The position numbers and the translations under genes were made by a program. This document shows, one piece after another, positions 11,821 through 22,784 of a DNA stretch of 64,000 nt (position 1 is its first letter; the number at the start of each line of letters is the position of its first letter). The stretch is from Epiperipatus broadwayi (Eukaryota > Onychophora > Udeonychophora > Euonychophora > Peripatidae), in the NCBI GenBank assembly GCA_028023455.1, contig JAQFVV010000020.1:10633385-10697384 (forward strand), given 5' to 3'. Under the pieces are notes generated by a model. The model made no database searches, was not told the origin of the DNA, and saw only the letters and a program-made list of their open reading frames with translations.

Positions 11821-12135
11821 AAACATTACATGATCATTATCTTATTAGCATGTAATTTTTTAAACAAAGGCAAAACTCTCCATACAGTAGTGCCACCCTG
11901 TGCCAACCAGAGTAATCAATGGATGCCAGAAGGCTTGTGCATAAAATCCCCAAAGGCAAAACTCTCCATACAGTAGTGCCACCCTGTGCCAACCAGAGTA
12001 ATCAATGGATGCCAGAAGGCTTGTGCATAAAATCCCTATCTAGTGGATTTTATGCACAAGCCTTCTGGCATCCATTGATTACTCTGGTTGGCACAGGGTG
12101 GCACTACTATATGGAGAGTTTTGCCTTTGTTTAAT
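11821..12135. repeat. Foldback repeat F: two direct units plus one inverted unit
   Basis: A unit of about 85 bases beginning CAAAGGCAAAACTCTCCATA and ending CTTGTGCATAAAATCC occurs twice in direct, almost perfect tandem (about 11868-11952 and 11953-12036). After a short GATTTTATGC-centred spacer comes its inverted copy (about 12045-12129). A hairpin of about 80 bp with very few mismatches results. The outer left flank carries AAACATTACATGATCAT, which recurs with diverged copies at 38260-38445 and 41215-41310. Frames read here are an artefact of the palindrome. Confidence 0.85.
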
Positions 12136-12845
12136 ATAATGAGAACAAAGGACTTTTTCATCATTTATCAGTGGCTAGAAAAGCAGCCAAGAGAGCAATT
12201 TCAGAAAATAAACAAACTCTTCGCAGATTGAAATTTCTTTTTTTTAAAATGGAAATGAAAAATGTGAAGCACTGATAAATCTATAAAATTTTGCTTTAAA
12301 AATTGCATTATAATTTTAAAAATATTTCTGAAGATCTTATCATGGTACCTATAAAGGTTTAGTGATCAGTTTTACAAAGGTATAGTCATTATAATGGCCA
12401 TGGGTTTCTTTTTACCATTATGCTAGAATTTGTTAACTTCTATTTTTAAAAATGAAACATATAGATATAAAATAAAAATGTAATCATGTAATACTTTTGT
12501 TTTGATATTTCAAAAATCTTATCAAAATAATATGACAAATGATCTTGAAACTGGATTAAAAAACTAAATCCATCAAACATTAGGAGACTTTGAGTTCACT
12601 GCTTAGTGAAAAGTAATGATCTCTTCTGTTTTTTTTTTTTTTGTAATACATGAATATTGCATTAATTCTTTTTTCAAGCATCAAAAATTCTGGAAAAATA
12701 ATATTAAAGATTGTGCAGAAGAGCAATTTAAAATGAAAAAACCATCAGTGCCATGTCCAAACAAATATCCATATAATAGTAAGCACACTGATATTAATCC
12801 TTTCAAATTCTTTTGCAGTTTTACTTATATATACTACAAATTGTT
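12136..12845. other. AT-rich DNA, no gene recognised
   Basis: A plus-strand frame at 12616-12885 is open for 89 codons, but it runs into the palindrome at 12846 and contains a poly-T-derived Phe run. I see no splice sites or family and treat it as fortuitous. Confidence 0.4.
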
Positions 12846-13310
12846 AGATCAGCAGTCGAACTCCAATAATGCACTATTACTTTAAATATTATAAATCTCT
12901 GCGCACACACACACATTTAAAAAAACTTAAGTCAATTACTTAAGTTTAGAGTGCATTTCTATAAATATACCAACTTGCACTGACCATGCTAAATCAGGGC
13001 TTGAGTCTATTGTGTGCCTGATGTTATGATCAAATTTTGAATTGTACAAATCTATTTAATCTAAAAATGAGACACTGTCTTTCTCCTGTGATAGATTAAA
13101 TAGATTTCTACAATTCACAATTTGATTATAACACCAGGCACACAATAGACTCAAACATGGTCAGTGAAAGTTGGTGTATTTATAGAAATGCACTCTAAAC
13201 TTAAGTGATTCACTTAAGTTTTTTAAAACTCTTACTGACGTGTGAGTGCCCAGAGATTTATAATATTTAAAGTAATAGCTCATTATTAGACTTCCGATCT
13301 AACAATTTCA
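12846..13310. repeat. Long palindrome (foldback repeat D)
   Basis: The left arm 12846-13065 and right arm about 13092-13310 are inverted copies around a loop of about 25-35 bases. Matching blocks include ACTTAAGTTTAGAGTGCATTT, GAGTCTATTGTGTGCCTG and AAATCTATTTAATCT in opposite orientation. The outer edges read TTAGATCAGCAGTCGAACTCC on the left and a diverged complement on the right (ATTAGACTTCCGATCTAA). A fragment of the same outer edge is at 1945-2025. It has no coding capacity, so it fits a non-autonomous foldback or MITE. Confidence 0.75.
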
Positions 13311-13794
13311 AGATTTTCAGCACTTTATAATAATAGATTTATATATACTACATACATATACTAAATGAGAAATATAAATAAAAAGTGAAATTTAATTTAA
13401 TGTTAATAGTTATATGGCCATATGTTTAAAACGAAGTTCAAAGTTTATAAAAGCAATGAAAAATATGGCGTGATTAGAATATTGATAACTTTAAAGATAA
13501 TTTAATATTTCAAGTTTATAATGTGATTGTGGAAGATTGCTTTACCAGTTATATTAATATCTAAATTATAGAAAAAAAATCACTTGAAACTTATACTTGT
13601 TTAGATATATAGAGCAAATGCCCAAGATCATTAGATTTAAAATATGCCTGGTGCACCGGATGTGACTGGTTCAGTCATAAATGTAAGATGGAGGGAAAGG
13701 CTTTAATTTTCCAATGTTTTCAGAAAAAGTTATTTCCAAGTAAGAAAATGGCTGGAGATTTAATTTAATATTAATATATGTTATTACATTGTAG

Positions 13795-14215
13795 AGATGT
13801 CTGCCTATCCTTGCATATGGATTATGTCCTGTACATGTGGGGTTCAGAGTGACCTTAGGTCAACATGGGTGTGACAAGAATCTCGGCCTCAGGGTGGCCT
13901 TCGAGCATTCCATCATCAGATTTTCAATTGGATGGACGGTTGAAGAGTTGGAGTGTGTAGTAGATTGGAGCCTGTCCATTAAAGTATGAATATTGTCTAT
14001 CTTAATATATATCTGAGCACTTATAGTATATATGTGTGGGAGATGATAATCTGGACCAACTGATGATTGCTGGCTTAGTATGAAAGACGTTTATTGGGAT
14101 TATTTATCTTTTCAGCATATATGTGCTTGAGTGTATCAGTGTTATGAGATAGAGTGGAGAGTGATGGCTCATCTGAAAGTCTGTGCTCATATACCCTATA
14201 TTATATTATATAATA
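13795..14215 (-). repeat. Dispersed repeat A, copy 2 (full length)
   Basis: Reverse complement of the 19515-19950 copy. It carries all blocks: CATTGTAGAGATGTCTGCC, GTCAACATGGGTGTGACAAG, GGCCTCAGGGTGGCC, TCCATCATCAGATTTTCAA, TCCATTAAAGTATG, CTGAGCACTTATAGTATAT, CAACTGATGATTGCTGG and terminal GAAAGTCTGTGCTCATATACCC. About 420 bp and non-coding. Confidence 0.75.
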
Positions 14216-14254
14216 AAATGAAACTAAAGTTACTTATAAAATTAACTATACCAA

Positions 14255-14400
14255 TACTTATAAAAAGACAGTTTAGTGAAGTGATAGAAAGATAGATTTG
14301 AGAACTAAAAGTCCTGGATCAACCTATCATTTCTTGTGCTCAAGAATCACATGTTCTAAGAAACAACTCATCTGATTATTTATATTATGTAAATAAATAT
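14255..14400 (+). repeat. Second tRNA-like SINE candidate (family B), copy 1
   Basis: Shares an ordered pattern with 26060-26165, 46870-46995 and 48055-48210: AGTGATAGA, GATTTGAGAACTAAAAGTC, then ATCACATG and a tail rich in GATTATTTAT. The tRNA-like part is degenerate and the boundaries are approximate. Confidence 0.4.
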
Positions 14401-15544
14401 TAAACTATATTCAGCTCATCTATAAACTAGCTATAACGAAGTATTTATTTATGTACTTAGTATTCATGTAATTATTTTATTAAACAGAATATTATTACAT
14501 TTAACATTGCTGTACATGTATATGAACGGTATTGCCACTAATTAATACTAATCAGCTAATAATAGCTATTAGGATTCGCTATGGTGCTGTTGTTTGAAAA
14601 AATTCAAGCCGATATGGACCTCGTGATTATACCCTTGCCACTCTAAAATTACTAAATATCCCAAGCGAACTTAAGATTTAACTCTGATTCTTTACTTAAA
14701 TCTCTGTCAAAACATAATTTAATAATCCAGTATATACATATATGTAACAGTAAGATTTGACACAATCAAATTGCTGCCCTGTGCAATTTACCAGCAGTAG
14801 AACGGCAAACTTTAGAGCATAAAAGTCCATGGATCATAACTTCAGTTCTGTCGCAGTGCTCGAATTTATGAACTCCTATACAATTCAAAGCTACGCAAAG
14901 TGCATAAAGGTTTTCACAAATATAATTGTCTTTTTCCCCTTCCAAATCTAATAACTCTTAATAACTATAGTATTTATTTAGTTTTTTTTCTTCTTTCAAA
15001 TCAAGTACTTTTAAAGCAAATTTAGCCAAGTAGGGAAATTATTAGATAAAAAGTGGAAAAAAAAAGTGAATGCGTCTAATGGTGTCTATCAATTCAATTT
15101 TAATTAAAACAATGCAAACCTGCTTTGGAATATTTGTTTGTACTAAGGTTAGGGGGAAAAATAACTCATTTAAAAAAGTAAGCTAATCTTATATAATTAA
15201 CAAGTTATTAACAAAAGAGAAGACTAGTGACATGAATTAGTAGTAACAGTTTTACCAGCTTTGCAATAAAAAAAATAAGGATAATTGCTCAGTGATTAAC
15301 ATGATTCTTTTTGTTTAAAAATCAATTACTCATTTTGTCCTCTTTTAATACTAAATGGAAAATATAATTTCAGACATATCATTTCTAAATAATACAGTTT
15401 AATTATATAATATCATAGATGATTCTTAGCAGCTTTTTAGGTAGAAAGGTGTAGCACAGACTCTAATGTGTGGCTGCTGCAGTTAGCTGAACGACTTTTT
15501 TATACAAGCGATATACGAGCATTAAAAAAATTTCGTTTAAGAAT

Positions 15545-16080
15545 AATCTAATTAGAAAAGACTTGAACTCAGACTTTCAAGCTCTCTACAGCTATCCACT
15601 CTATCTTATGCAACCGATACACATGACCACATACATGTGAAAAAGATAAATGATCTGTGAAAAAGATAAATGATCTCCAATAAGCGTATTTCGTGCTGAA
15701 CCAGCACTCATCAGTTAATTCATACCACCATCTCCCACACACACACATATATATATATATTCAGTGCTCAATTTATATTAAGATAGCAAGTATTCAAACT
15801 TTAATGGATAAGCTTTAATCTTCTCTATCCTCCAACTCTTCAACCATTCATATCCTTAAAGTTTGAAGATTTGCTACCTTAATATAAACTACGCACTGAT
15901 TGTATATATGTGTGGGAGTTGGTGATCTAAACCAACCGATGAGAGCTGATTCAGCACAAAATACGTTTATTGGAACTCATTTATCTTTTGCACATGTATG
16001 TGGTAATGTGTATCAATTATATAAGATAGTGGATAGTTATAAGGAGCTTGAAAGTCGAGTTCAAATCTTTTCTAATTACA
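15545..16080. repeat. Dispersed repeat A, palindromic version
   Basis: Two copies of the repeat-A arm face each other. The left arm begins at about 15553 (AATTAGAAAAGACTTGAACTC) and the right arm ends at about 16077 (GAGTTCAAATCTTTTCTAATT), so the termini are inverted repeats that include TAATTAGAAAAGA. Each arm is about 250 bases and the centre lies near 15850. A local duplication of about 20 bases (GTGAAAAAGATAAATGATCT) is in the left arm. The open frame at 15900-16118 is carried by the repeat and is not evidence of a gene. Confidence 0.7.
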
Positions 16081-16119
16081 TTATGTTTAGCATAGACAAT
16101 ATACATGTATTTAAGTAAT

Positions 16120-19100
16120 AAGAATAATCTATAAAATTCTAAAAATACAGGGACAATATTATAAAGGCAATTAGTAAATGAATAATAAAATGGCATATTG
16201 CTTGGAAGTTCAAATGAAATTTGAGTACCAGAAAGAATAGAATTGAGGGATGATCTGTGAATCTTGAGCTGCAGAATCCATTAATTCACATTGATTTAAA
16301 TGGACCAATCTGTAAGCTTGTTAGATCTGAGATCACTGAATATAATTTTGCAAACCCATCTTTATTGGATAGTAAATGTGAAATGAATAAATGGTAACAG
16401 ACTTTTTAAAAAAGTATTTTTATATCAAATTTGAGTGTGGCTTTTATTGGGATGATGTGGCTGAAGGTAAAATACAGTATAGAGTTAAGAGAAACGCAAA
16501 AAATTGAGTTTTCAAAAATTTTAACTACAAAAGTTACAAGACAGCACTGCAGATAACACAAAAGCAGACTAAAGCATTATATATGATACTTATGAAAGTA
16601 TTTGTGACCTATGATTGGTATGCACAATCAGCTAATAGTGATGATGAAAGTTTTCAGTTCATCCATGTACATGGATCACATTAGAACTGGAGATATGAAA
16701 TTTTCATGAAAGTGACAACAAGATTTTATTATTTTGGTACAAATAAAGTTTCATTCAATTCAGATATTTTAATTTAATCTAGAATACATATTTGAAAAAA
16801 TAATAATTAAAAAAACACAGTTGGATAAAAATGTTAATATGCTTGTCTGACATGAGCAAGTTTCTCTTTCATCCTTTTTAGTTTGTCACTTAGAATTGCA
16901 AAAGAAAATTATTTAATTATTATACTAATATATGATTTTAATTTTGTCCTACAAAAAATAGCTAAAAAAGATTATAACAAAGTTTAATTGCTAGCTTTTT
17001 AAAATACATTTCTATTGTTTACATGCAAATTAAATTAACAAAAATAATTAAAAAATAGATAGGAAAAAGACAGTGAAATAATAAATCACAGCACATAACA
17101 TATTTATATAAACCAAATCTGGTGTATGTTTGCAACCCTACCCCCCCCCCCCCCAATAAAACTATTGTATTCTTTTTCTCTACTGTTTTTTTTTTTTAAA
17201 TTCTAACAGACTTATTTTCTCATTTCATTATTTCACAAATGAACAATTACAAATGGCAGACTTCAAAATACAATTTTTTAAAAAAAATTTGTAGGATTGA
17301 TAAAATCAATTGTTTTGTGCTTTAAATTCACTGAAAGTGAAAATTTTAAAGTTTTGGAAAAAAACTGCATCACAAGGCAAAATTTAATCTGGTTTAGATT
17401 GTTTGATATAGCATATATAAGTGATTTAACCCGCTGAAGAAAAGGCTGTCAGTAACAAAAACAATTAAATTAAATTAATCTAGGCCTAGTACTTTCGAGG
17501 TTTTCCCTCATATTCATGGCCAAAATAGGTTATAAACCATTGCTGTAATGTTACTAAATAATAATGTATGCAAATGCATATGCAAATTAATTTGTCCATT
17601 TTCTTGAAATATGACAAAATGAGGGCATGCGATTATAAGATTTGTGCAAGACAAAAAAAATGGCCGCTGCTTATTGGATAATAAATAGTGATCATGTGAT
17701 ATAATTAATAATTTACGCACATATGTATAAAATTTAGCTTTTTAAAATTGTTTATGGAAAACAGAGACATAATTAAATGAATCCGTAATTCATTGATGAC
17801 TTTTAACTTTGCGGCAAAAGCTTAGACGTACAAAAATATCAATTTTTAATTTCAGATTTTGAAGAAATTTTAATAATTTTCCTCTTTACTATGTGAATTT
17901 ACAGCTTTAATAACATTGGATAAAAATTTGAATATCCTTCCACTTGTAAATATGAATGAAATGATGACTTCTCTTTATCAAAACCTAATATTATAAAATT
18001 AGCTAATCCTATACACAAAGACTGTTCCAAAATAATGATGTGAATTAGTTAGATTGTGATTCAGAGTTAAAAAGAACAATAATTGGAAGAATCACTACCA
18101 GCTTTCTTAAATGATTATCTAATGTAAATATTATCTTATCATTGAGAAAAGAATGTTATTTATTTGTGGCGACAAAAAAAATGACATGAAGTATGGAAAA
18201 ATTGAAAATCAGCTTTGATAATGAATCAATGCAAAATTTTCAGTTTCAGACCATGTTGAATATAAAAAAAAACAAAAACCCCCAGTTGAAATATTTTTCA
18301 TTTTATGTTTTTTGAAACATTTTTTTTTGAATCAAACAATTTTATTGATAAATCTAATAATTCTACCCATAAATCTAATAAATTAATATATTCACAAATT
18401 AATATATTTTTATATTAAAAATTGTGTTATATTTTTACTTCGAGGACTTTTTGATCAAAATATACTTTTTAATGACATAAAAAGAGAATGTTGTTAAATC
18501 AAAGATTTTATATTTTATTTTATTATTATTTCTTTTATATTCATGTGGTTGTAATAGTAATTTTTGAATTTTGTATATGTAATGTTATTCTTGAGCATAT
18601 AAAGTAAAATTCTTGTTTACTGAGAAAAATCAGAGAGAAATGCATATTTCTAATTATAATTGATGCACCCTATGATGCATAATAATGTACGATAATATTA
18701 GATAATAATCTGTCATGAAATTTATGTTCAATGTTTATCAATTAATGGTTTATTTATCTTATAGTTTAATTTCTATTTGTAATCCTAGATGCCAAACTTT
18801 TATGCTATGTTGGAAAAGGAAAATTAGTTAAGATTTTTATATTATTTATTATAAACTTATTAGTTGGGAATCATAAAATTTTATATAGTAACATTAAAGT
18901 CTGTTTTTTTTATATTTTATTTATATAAATAATTTTATAGCTTTTAAAAAGATTTTCAATAATAAATATATAAAAATGACTATAGACATAAACCAAATGC
19001 CATTAATGTAAAAAAATAATTGTAAGTTTAAAATCTAGATTGGGTTATACTATTTAAAGACTAGTAGTTATTGTTATTATTTGTTTAAGTTTATAGCAGC

Positions 19101-19500
19101 CAAGTATTTTAAAAACAAAGAAAATATATAAATAAAATAAATCACATGTTGCCACACTATCATTACAAAACCTCTTTTAGGCCAGGAAATTATTAATTTA
19201 GCAAATATTATAAATTCAGGAATATGATTAGCAATGTTTTAATCTGTTTAAATAACATTAGTCAAGCAACGATTGAAAACGAAAAATTATAATGTATAAT
19301 ACCGTCAGTGATTAATAAAAAAAATAATTACTTTGTGGGCCTCTGAACTTAAAACTGAAAGCCTGGAAAAATGATTTATCTAGAATTGTGTTGTCTGTAA
19401 TATATTTCAGGATATCACGAGACCCATTCAAAAACTGTGCAGAATGAAATGAATTCATTTATAGAAAGTGATTATTATTTTAACAAATAAAAAAAAAACC
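16120..19500. other. AT-rich DNA, no gene recognised
   Basis: No supported gene. A run of 14 C lies at 17141-17154. At 17480-17730 base composition is more balanced. This part contains two octamer motifs ATGCAAAT and one GTGATCATGTGAT sequence matching the foldback-F terminus. Confidence 0.5.
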
Positions 19501-19514
19501 ATTTTTAAATTTAA

Positions 19515-19950
19515 TATTAGGGTATGAGCACAGACTTTCACACGACCCACCACTCTCCACTCCATCTAATAACACTGATACACTTAAACACATATATGTT
19601 GAAAAGATAAATAATCACCAATATACATATTTCATGCTAACCCAGCAATCATAAGTTGGTCCAGATTATCATCTCTACACATATATATATATACTATAAG
19701 TGCTCAGATATATATTAAGATAGACAATCCTTATACTTTAATGGACAGGCTTCAATCTACTCCACACTCCAACTCTTCAACGGTCCATCCAATTGAAAAT
19801 CTGATGATGGAATGCTCAAAGGCCACCCTGAGGCTGAGATTTTTGTCACACCCATGTTGACCTAAAGTCAATCTGAACCCCACATGTACAGGACATAATC
19901 CATTAAATACATATGCAAGGATGGGCAGACATCTCTGTAATGTAATAACT
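19515..19950 (+). repeat. Dispersed repeat A, reference full-length copy
   Basis: Runs from AGGGTATGAGCACAGACTTTC to GGGCAGACATCTCTGTAATG. It is the clearest non-palindromic copy and is followed about 470 bases later by a near-identical direct copy. No coding capacity. The first 60 bases reversed look weakly tRNA-like (B-box-like GTTCAAATCC in older copies) but lie at the wrong end for a Pol III promoter. Confidence 0.75.
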
Positions 19951-19984
19951 GAAACACAAGCTTATTTATACCTGTGTCTATATA

Positions 19985-20410
19985 TATGTAATATTAGAGT
20001 ATGAGCACAGACTTTCACATGACCCACCACTCTCCACTCTATCTCATAACACTGACACACTTGAACACACATATGTTGAAAAGATAAATAATCACCAATA
20101 TACGTATTTCATGCTAAACCAGCAATCATCAGTTGGTCAGATTACCATCTCCACACATATATGCTATAAGTGTTCAGATATATATTAAGATAGCCAATAT
20201 TTATACTTCAATTGACAGGCTTTAATCTACTCCACACTCCAACCATCCATCCAATTAAAAATCTGATGATGGAATGCTCAAAGGCCACCCTGAGGTTGAT
20301 ATTCTTGTCACACCCATGTTGACCTAAAGTCAATCTGACCCCTCATGTACAGGACATAATCCATTTAATACATATACAAGGTATGGGCAGACATCTCTAC
20401 TATGTAAATA
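19985..20410 (+). repeat. Dispersed repeat A, second direct copy
   Basis: Starts ATATTAGAGTATGAGCACAG and ends GGGCAGACATCTCTACTATG. It is co-oriented with the copy at 19515-19950 and differs by scattered substitutions and small deletions. The pair could be a tandem duplication or two independent insertions at one site. Confidence 0.75.
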
Positions 20411-21510
20411 ACTGTGTTTCAGTTATTTAATTATAATTGATTGTAAAGTATAAAATATAAAATGTGCTAAATTGTTCATTTCAATTGATTGTAAAGTTAT
20501 TATATTTTGCTTTCCCAAACCTCTCCATATTTGCCTTTTTAAAAACAACTGTTAAGAAGTACATCATCCCAACATGATAATTTACTCCTCATTCATTTTA
20601 ATTCAGTTTCTAGATTTGTTTTTCAATCTGAACACTTGATTATAAACTAGAAACTTAACCTTTTATCAATTGCTTTCAGTCAACACATAGTTACCATATT
20701 CTTTTATTTTTCATATTTTTTTTATTATAAATTTTACTGTAAACATAAATTTAATAAATGAAATTAGTAAACTAATTTATCAACTTTGCAAATAAAAAAT
20801 AAACAGAAGTATTAATCAAAACAATAGACTTCATTTTAACCTTCAGACTAAAAAAATATTTAACAAATAGATGAGTCTTCCAAATATTAACATTTTTTAT
20901 ACATATTTTGATAAAACATAACTAAAGTTATTAAAAGTTAAATTTATAAAAAACTAAGAAAATAAAATAAGAATTACATAGGTGTTTTCATTTTATTTCA
21001 ACAAATTTTACTTAATTTTCTGGCAAAAAATTACTACAATTCAATAAAATCTAAACATAAACATTATATATTCATTTTGTTTTAACAGTGATGCAGCACA
21101 TATGTAATAATGCGCTCTCATTTTTTCCAATCTCAATAGACTTTTTCATATTGTTTCTGATTGGCTCAAAGCTAAATGGTTATTTTTTTTATCCCCAGTA
21201 ACTCGTATTCTAAAATTTCTGCCATTAACAGTTTCAAATGGATTCCTGCCATTAAGATTACATTTACAATGAATGATAACATGATAATCAAGTTAAACAA
21301 GAATCGAAATGAAATAGGAAAAAAATATGAAAATTCTTTAGCAATTTCTGGAATTATTTCATCATTTAATCAATACGCAAAACAGCCATTTTGGAAATAG
21401 TTGGTAAAAAACAGAAATTACACAAAAATGCTTTTTAAAAATATGATAAAAGTTAAATTAAGCTTTGGATTTACTTGGATCAGAAAAGAATGAAATAGAA
21501 TCAGTTGTAT
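20411..21510. other. AT-rich DNA, no gene recognised
   Basis: No family, splice site or repeat recognised. The frame at 21176-21400 is open for 74 codons but low in complexity and has no supporting context. Confidence 0.45.
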
Positions 21511-21513
21511 TTC

Positions 21514-21731
21514 TATATTGGACTATTTCCATAATCTAATATGTGTATTGGATATCTTAAAATTTTTTTAATTTTATTTAGATATTCCAAACATCTCGAA
21601 ACATTGTGCATATACTAACCTGTTTGTGTGCTATTACTAATAGTTGAATGTATTTGGAATATTTAAATAAAGTTAAATTTTTCTAAAGACATTCATACAC
21701 ATATTAGATGATGGAAATAGTCCAATATCTA
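21514..21731. repeat. Foldback repeat E (about 85-bp arms)
   Basis: The left arm starts ATATTGGACTATTTCC and the right arm ends GGAAATAGTCCAATAT. The arms continue through CTAATATGTGTAT and AATATTCCAAA in opposite orientation. A short direct repeat AAATAGAATCAGT lies just outside on both sides (about 21494 and 21767). Confidence 0.6.
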
Positions 21732-22252
21732 GAACACCATCAACACAAACCTTCAGGAAATCACCAAATAGAATCAGTGTTATATGTAAAAAAGTTATAA
21801 ACAATGGTATCTTAAATTTAATTATTGGAAAGTTTGATGAATCATTCATCTTTCTTGAAGGATTATGCCATAAATTGGGCTAATTAAAGAATCTTTTACC
21901 ATTTACATATGGCAAAAAATAAAACAGCCTTTAAATATACTAAAAGCAAAGGCCTTTCCAATAGCCCATTATGATGATTAGTAAAGAAAGAGATTTATTA
22001 AACCATCTTGATGAGATGAGTGGTTTTTCATCTTATTATTTAGCTAAGAATGGCTAGATACACATTTACTGACCAACATTAGATGGTTACCTGGACCAAA
22101 AACTCCAATTCTGATATTAAACCCAAATGTTATCATTGGATCATGTTGTGTTTCTATATATATAAAATAATAAAAATATTTGCTTTTTATTTGAATTAAT
22201 TACACATATAATAAAATATTGTATTTCATTTTTTTAATACTTTATTATTGTT

Positions 22253-22285
22253 CTTAAGTTTCAACTGTCTAGCAGTTTTCTTCAG
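22253..22285 (-). ncRNA. Hammerhead-like core motif, copy 1 (degenerate)
   Basis: On the minus strand the sequence reads CTGAAGA, A, stem AACTG, loop CTAGA, stem CAGTT, GAAA. It matches the copy at 58549-58582 in layout, with a compensated stem change (AACTG/CAGTT here, GACTG/CAGTC there). The extra A between core and stem departs from a canonical hammerhead, so activity is doubtful. Confidence 0.4.
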
Positions 22286-22717
22286 ATTTTCAAAAACTCC
22301 TTTAATTAAAAAAAAAAAAAAGTTAAAATTCTAGCTGTTTTTTTTTTTTTTCAATAATAAATAAAGAAACATAGGAAAGAACAGATAAACAACAACAATA
22401 TTTTAGACATAAAATAGTAACACTAATTAAAAATAAGTCATTGATAAACCAGTTTGGAATTTTTATTAAGCTACATGGGCATGTAAATTAAACAATTAAA
22501 TATGAAAATTATTTAAAGAGGCATATAACTTAAATAAATAAGCATATAAATTAAACAAACGAGCATATAAACTAATTGAACAGGTATATGTTAATTAAAA
22601 CAAATATTTAAATAAAACGTGCATAAAATTAGTAACTTGTAAATATGTGTAAAGTTATTTATACGTGCAAAAGTATATGTATTTACACATTTTAAAGAAA
22701 TATTAAATTTGACTCAC

Positions 22718-22784
22718 CTCTTAGTCTACAGGATTAACCAGTTCAGTGGTAGCCATTAGTAAAGGCAGCTGCAATCAGAGGGCC
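22718..22784 (-). CDS. msi: Musashi RNA-binding protein, exon with the stop codon
   Basis: The minus-strand exon begins right after a strong acceptor (TTCTTCTGTTGTTGTGCAG, ending at 785) and encodes GPLIAAAFTNGYH, then TGA at 22745-22743. It continues 25 bases as 3' untranslated sequence to GAG, followed by the donor GTGAGT at 22717-22712. The peptide matches the conserved C-terminus of vertebrate Musashi proteins as I recall it (GPLIATAFTNGYH), with one Thr-to-Ala change. Musashi proteins bind UAG-containing mRNAs in the cytoplasm through two RRM domains and control translation in neural and stem cells. No RRM is in the window; the RRM exons must lie upstream, beyond 64000. The stop is 25 nt from the splice junction, too close to trigger junction-dependent decay. 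The frame is also open upstream of the acceptor, but the splice site and homology favour this short exon. Confidence 0.75.

Noticed and set aside
11919-12134. Frame of 71 codons with Cys, Trp and Gly
   Set aside because: It runs through the direct and inverted units of foldback repeat F, so its protein is a palindrome artefact.
13795-14215. Repeat A as a tRNA-derived SINE
   Set aside because: The B-box-like GTTCAAATCC sits at the wrong end for an internal Pol III promoter, and palindromic forms fit a foldback element better.
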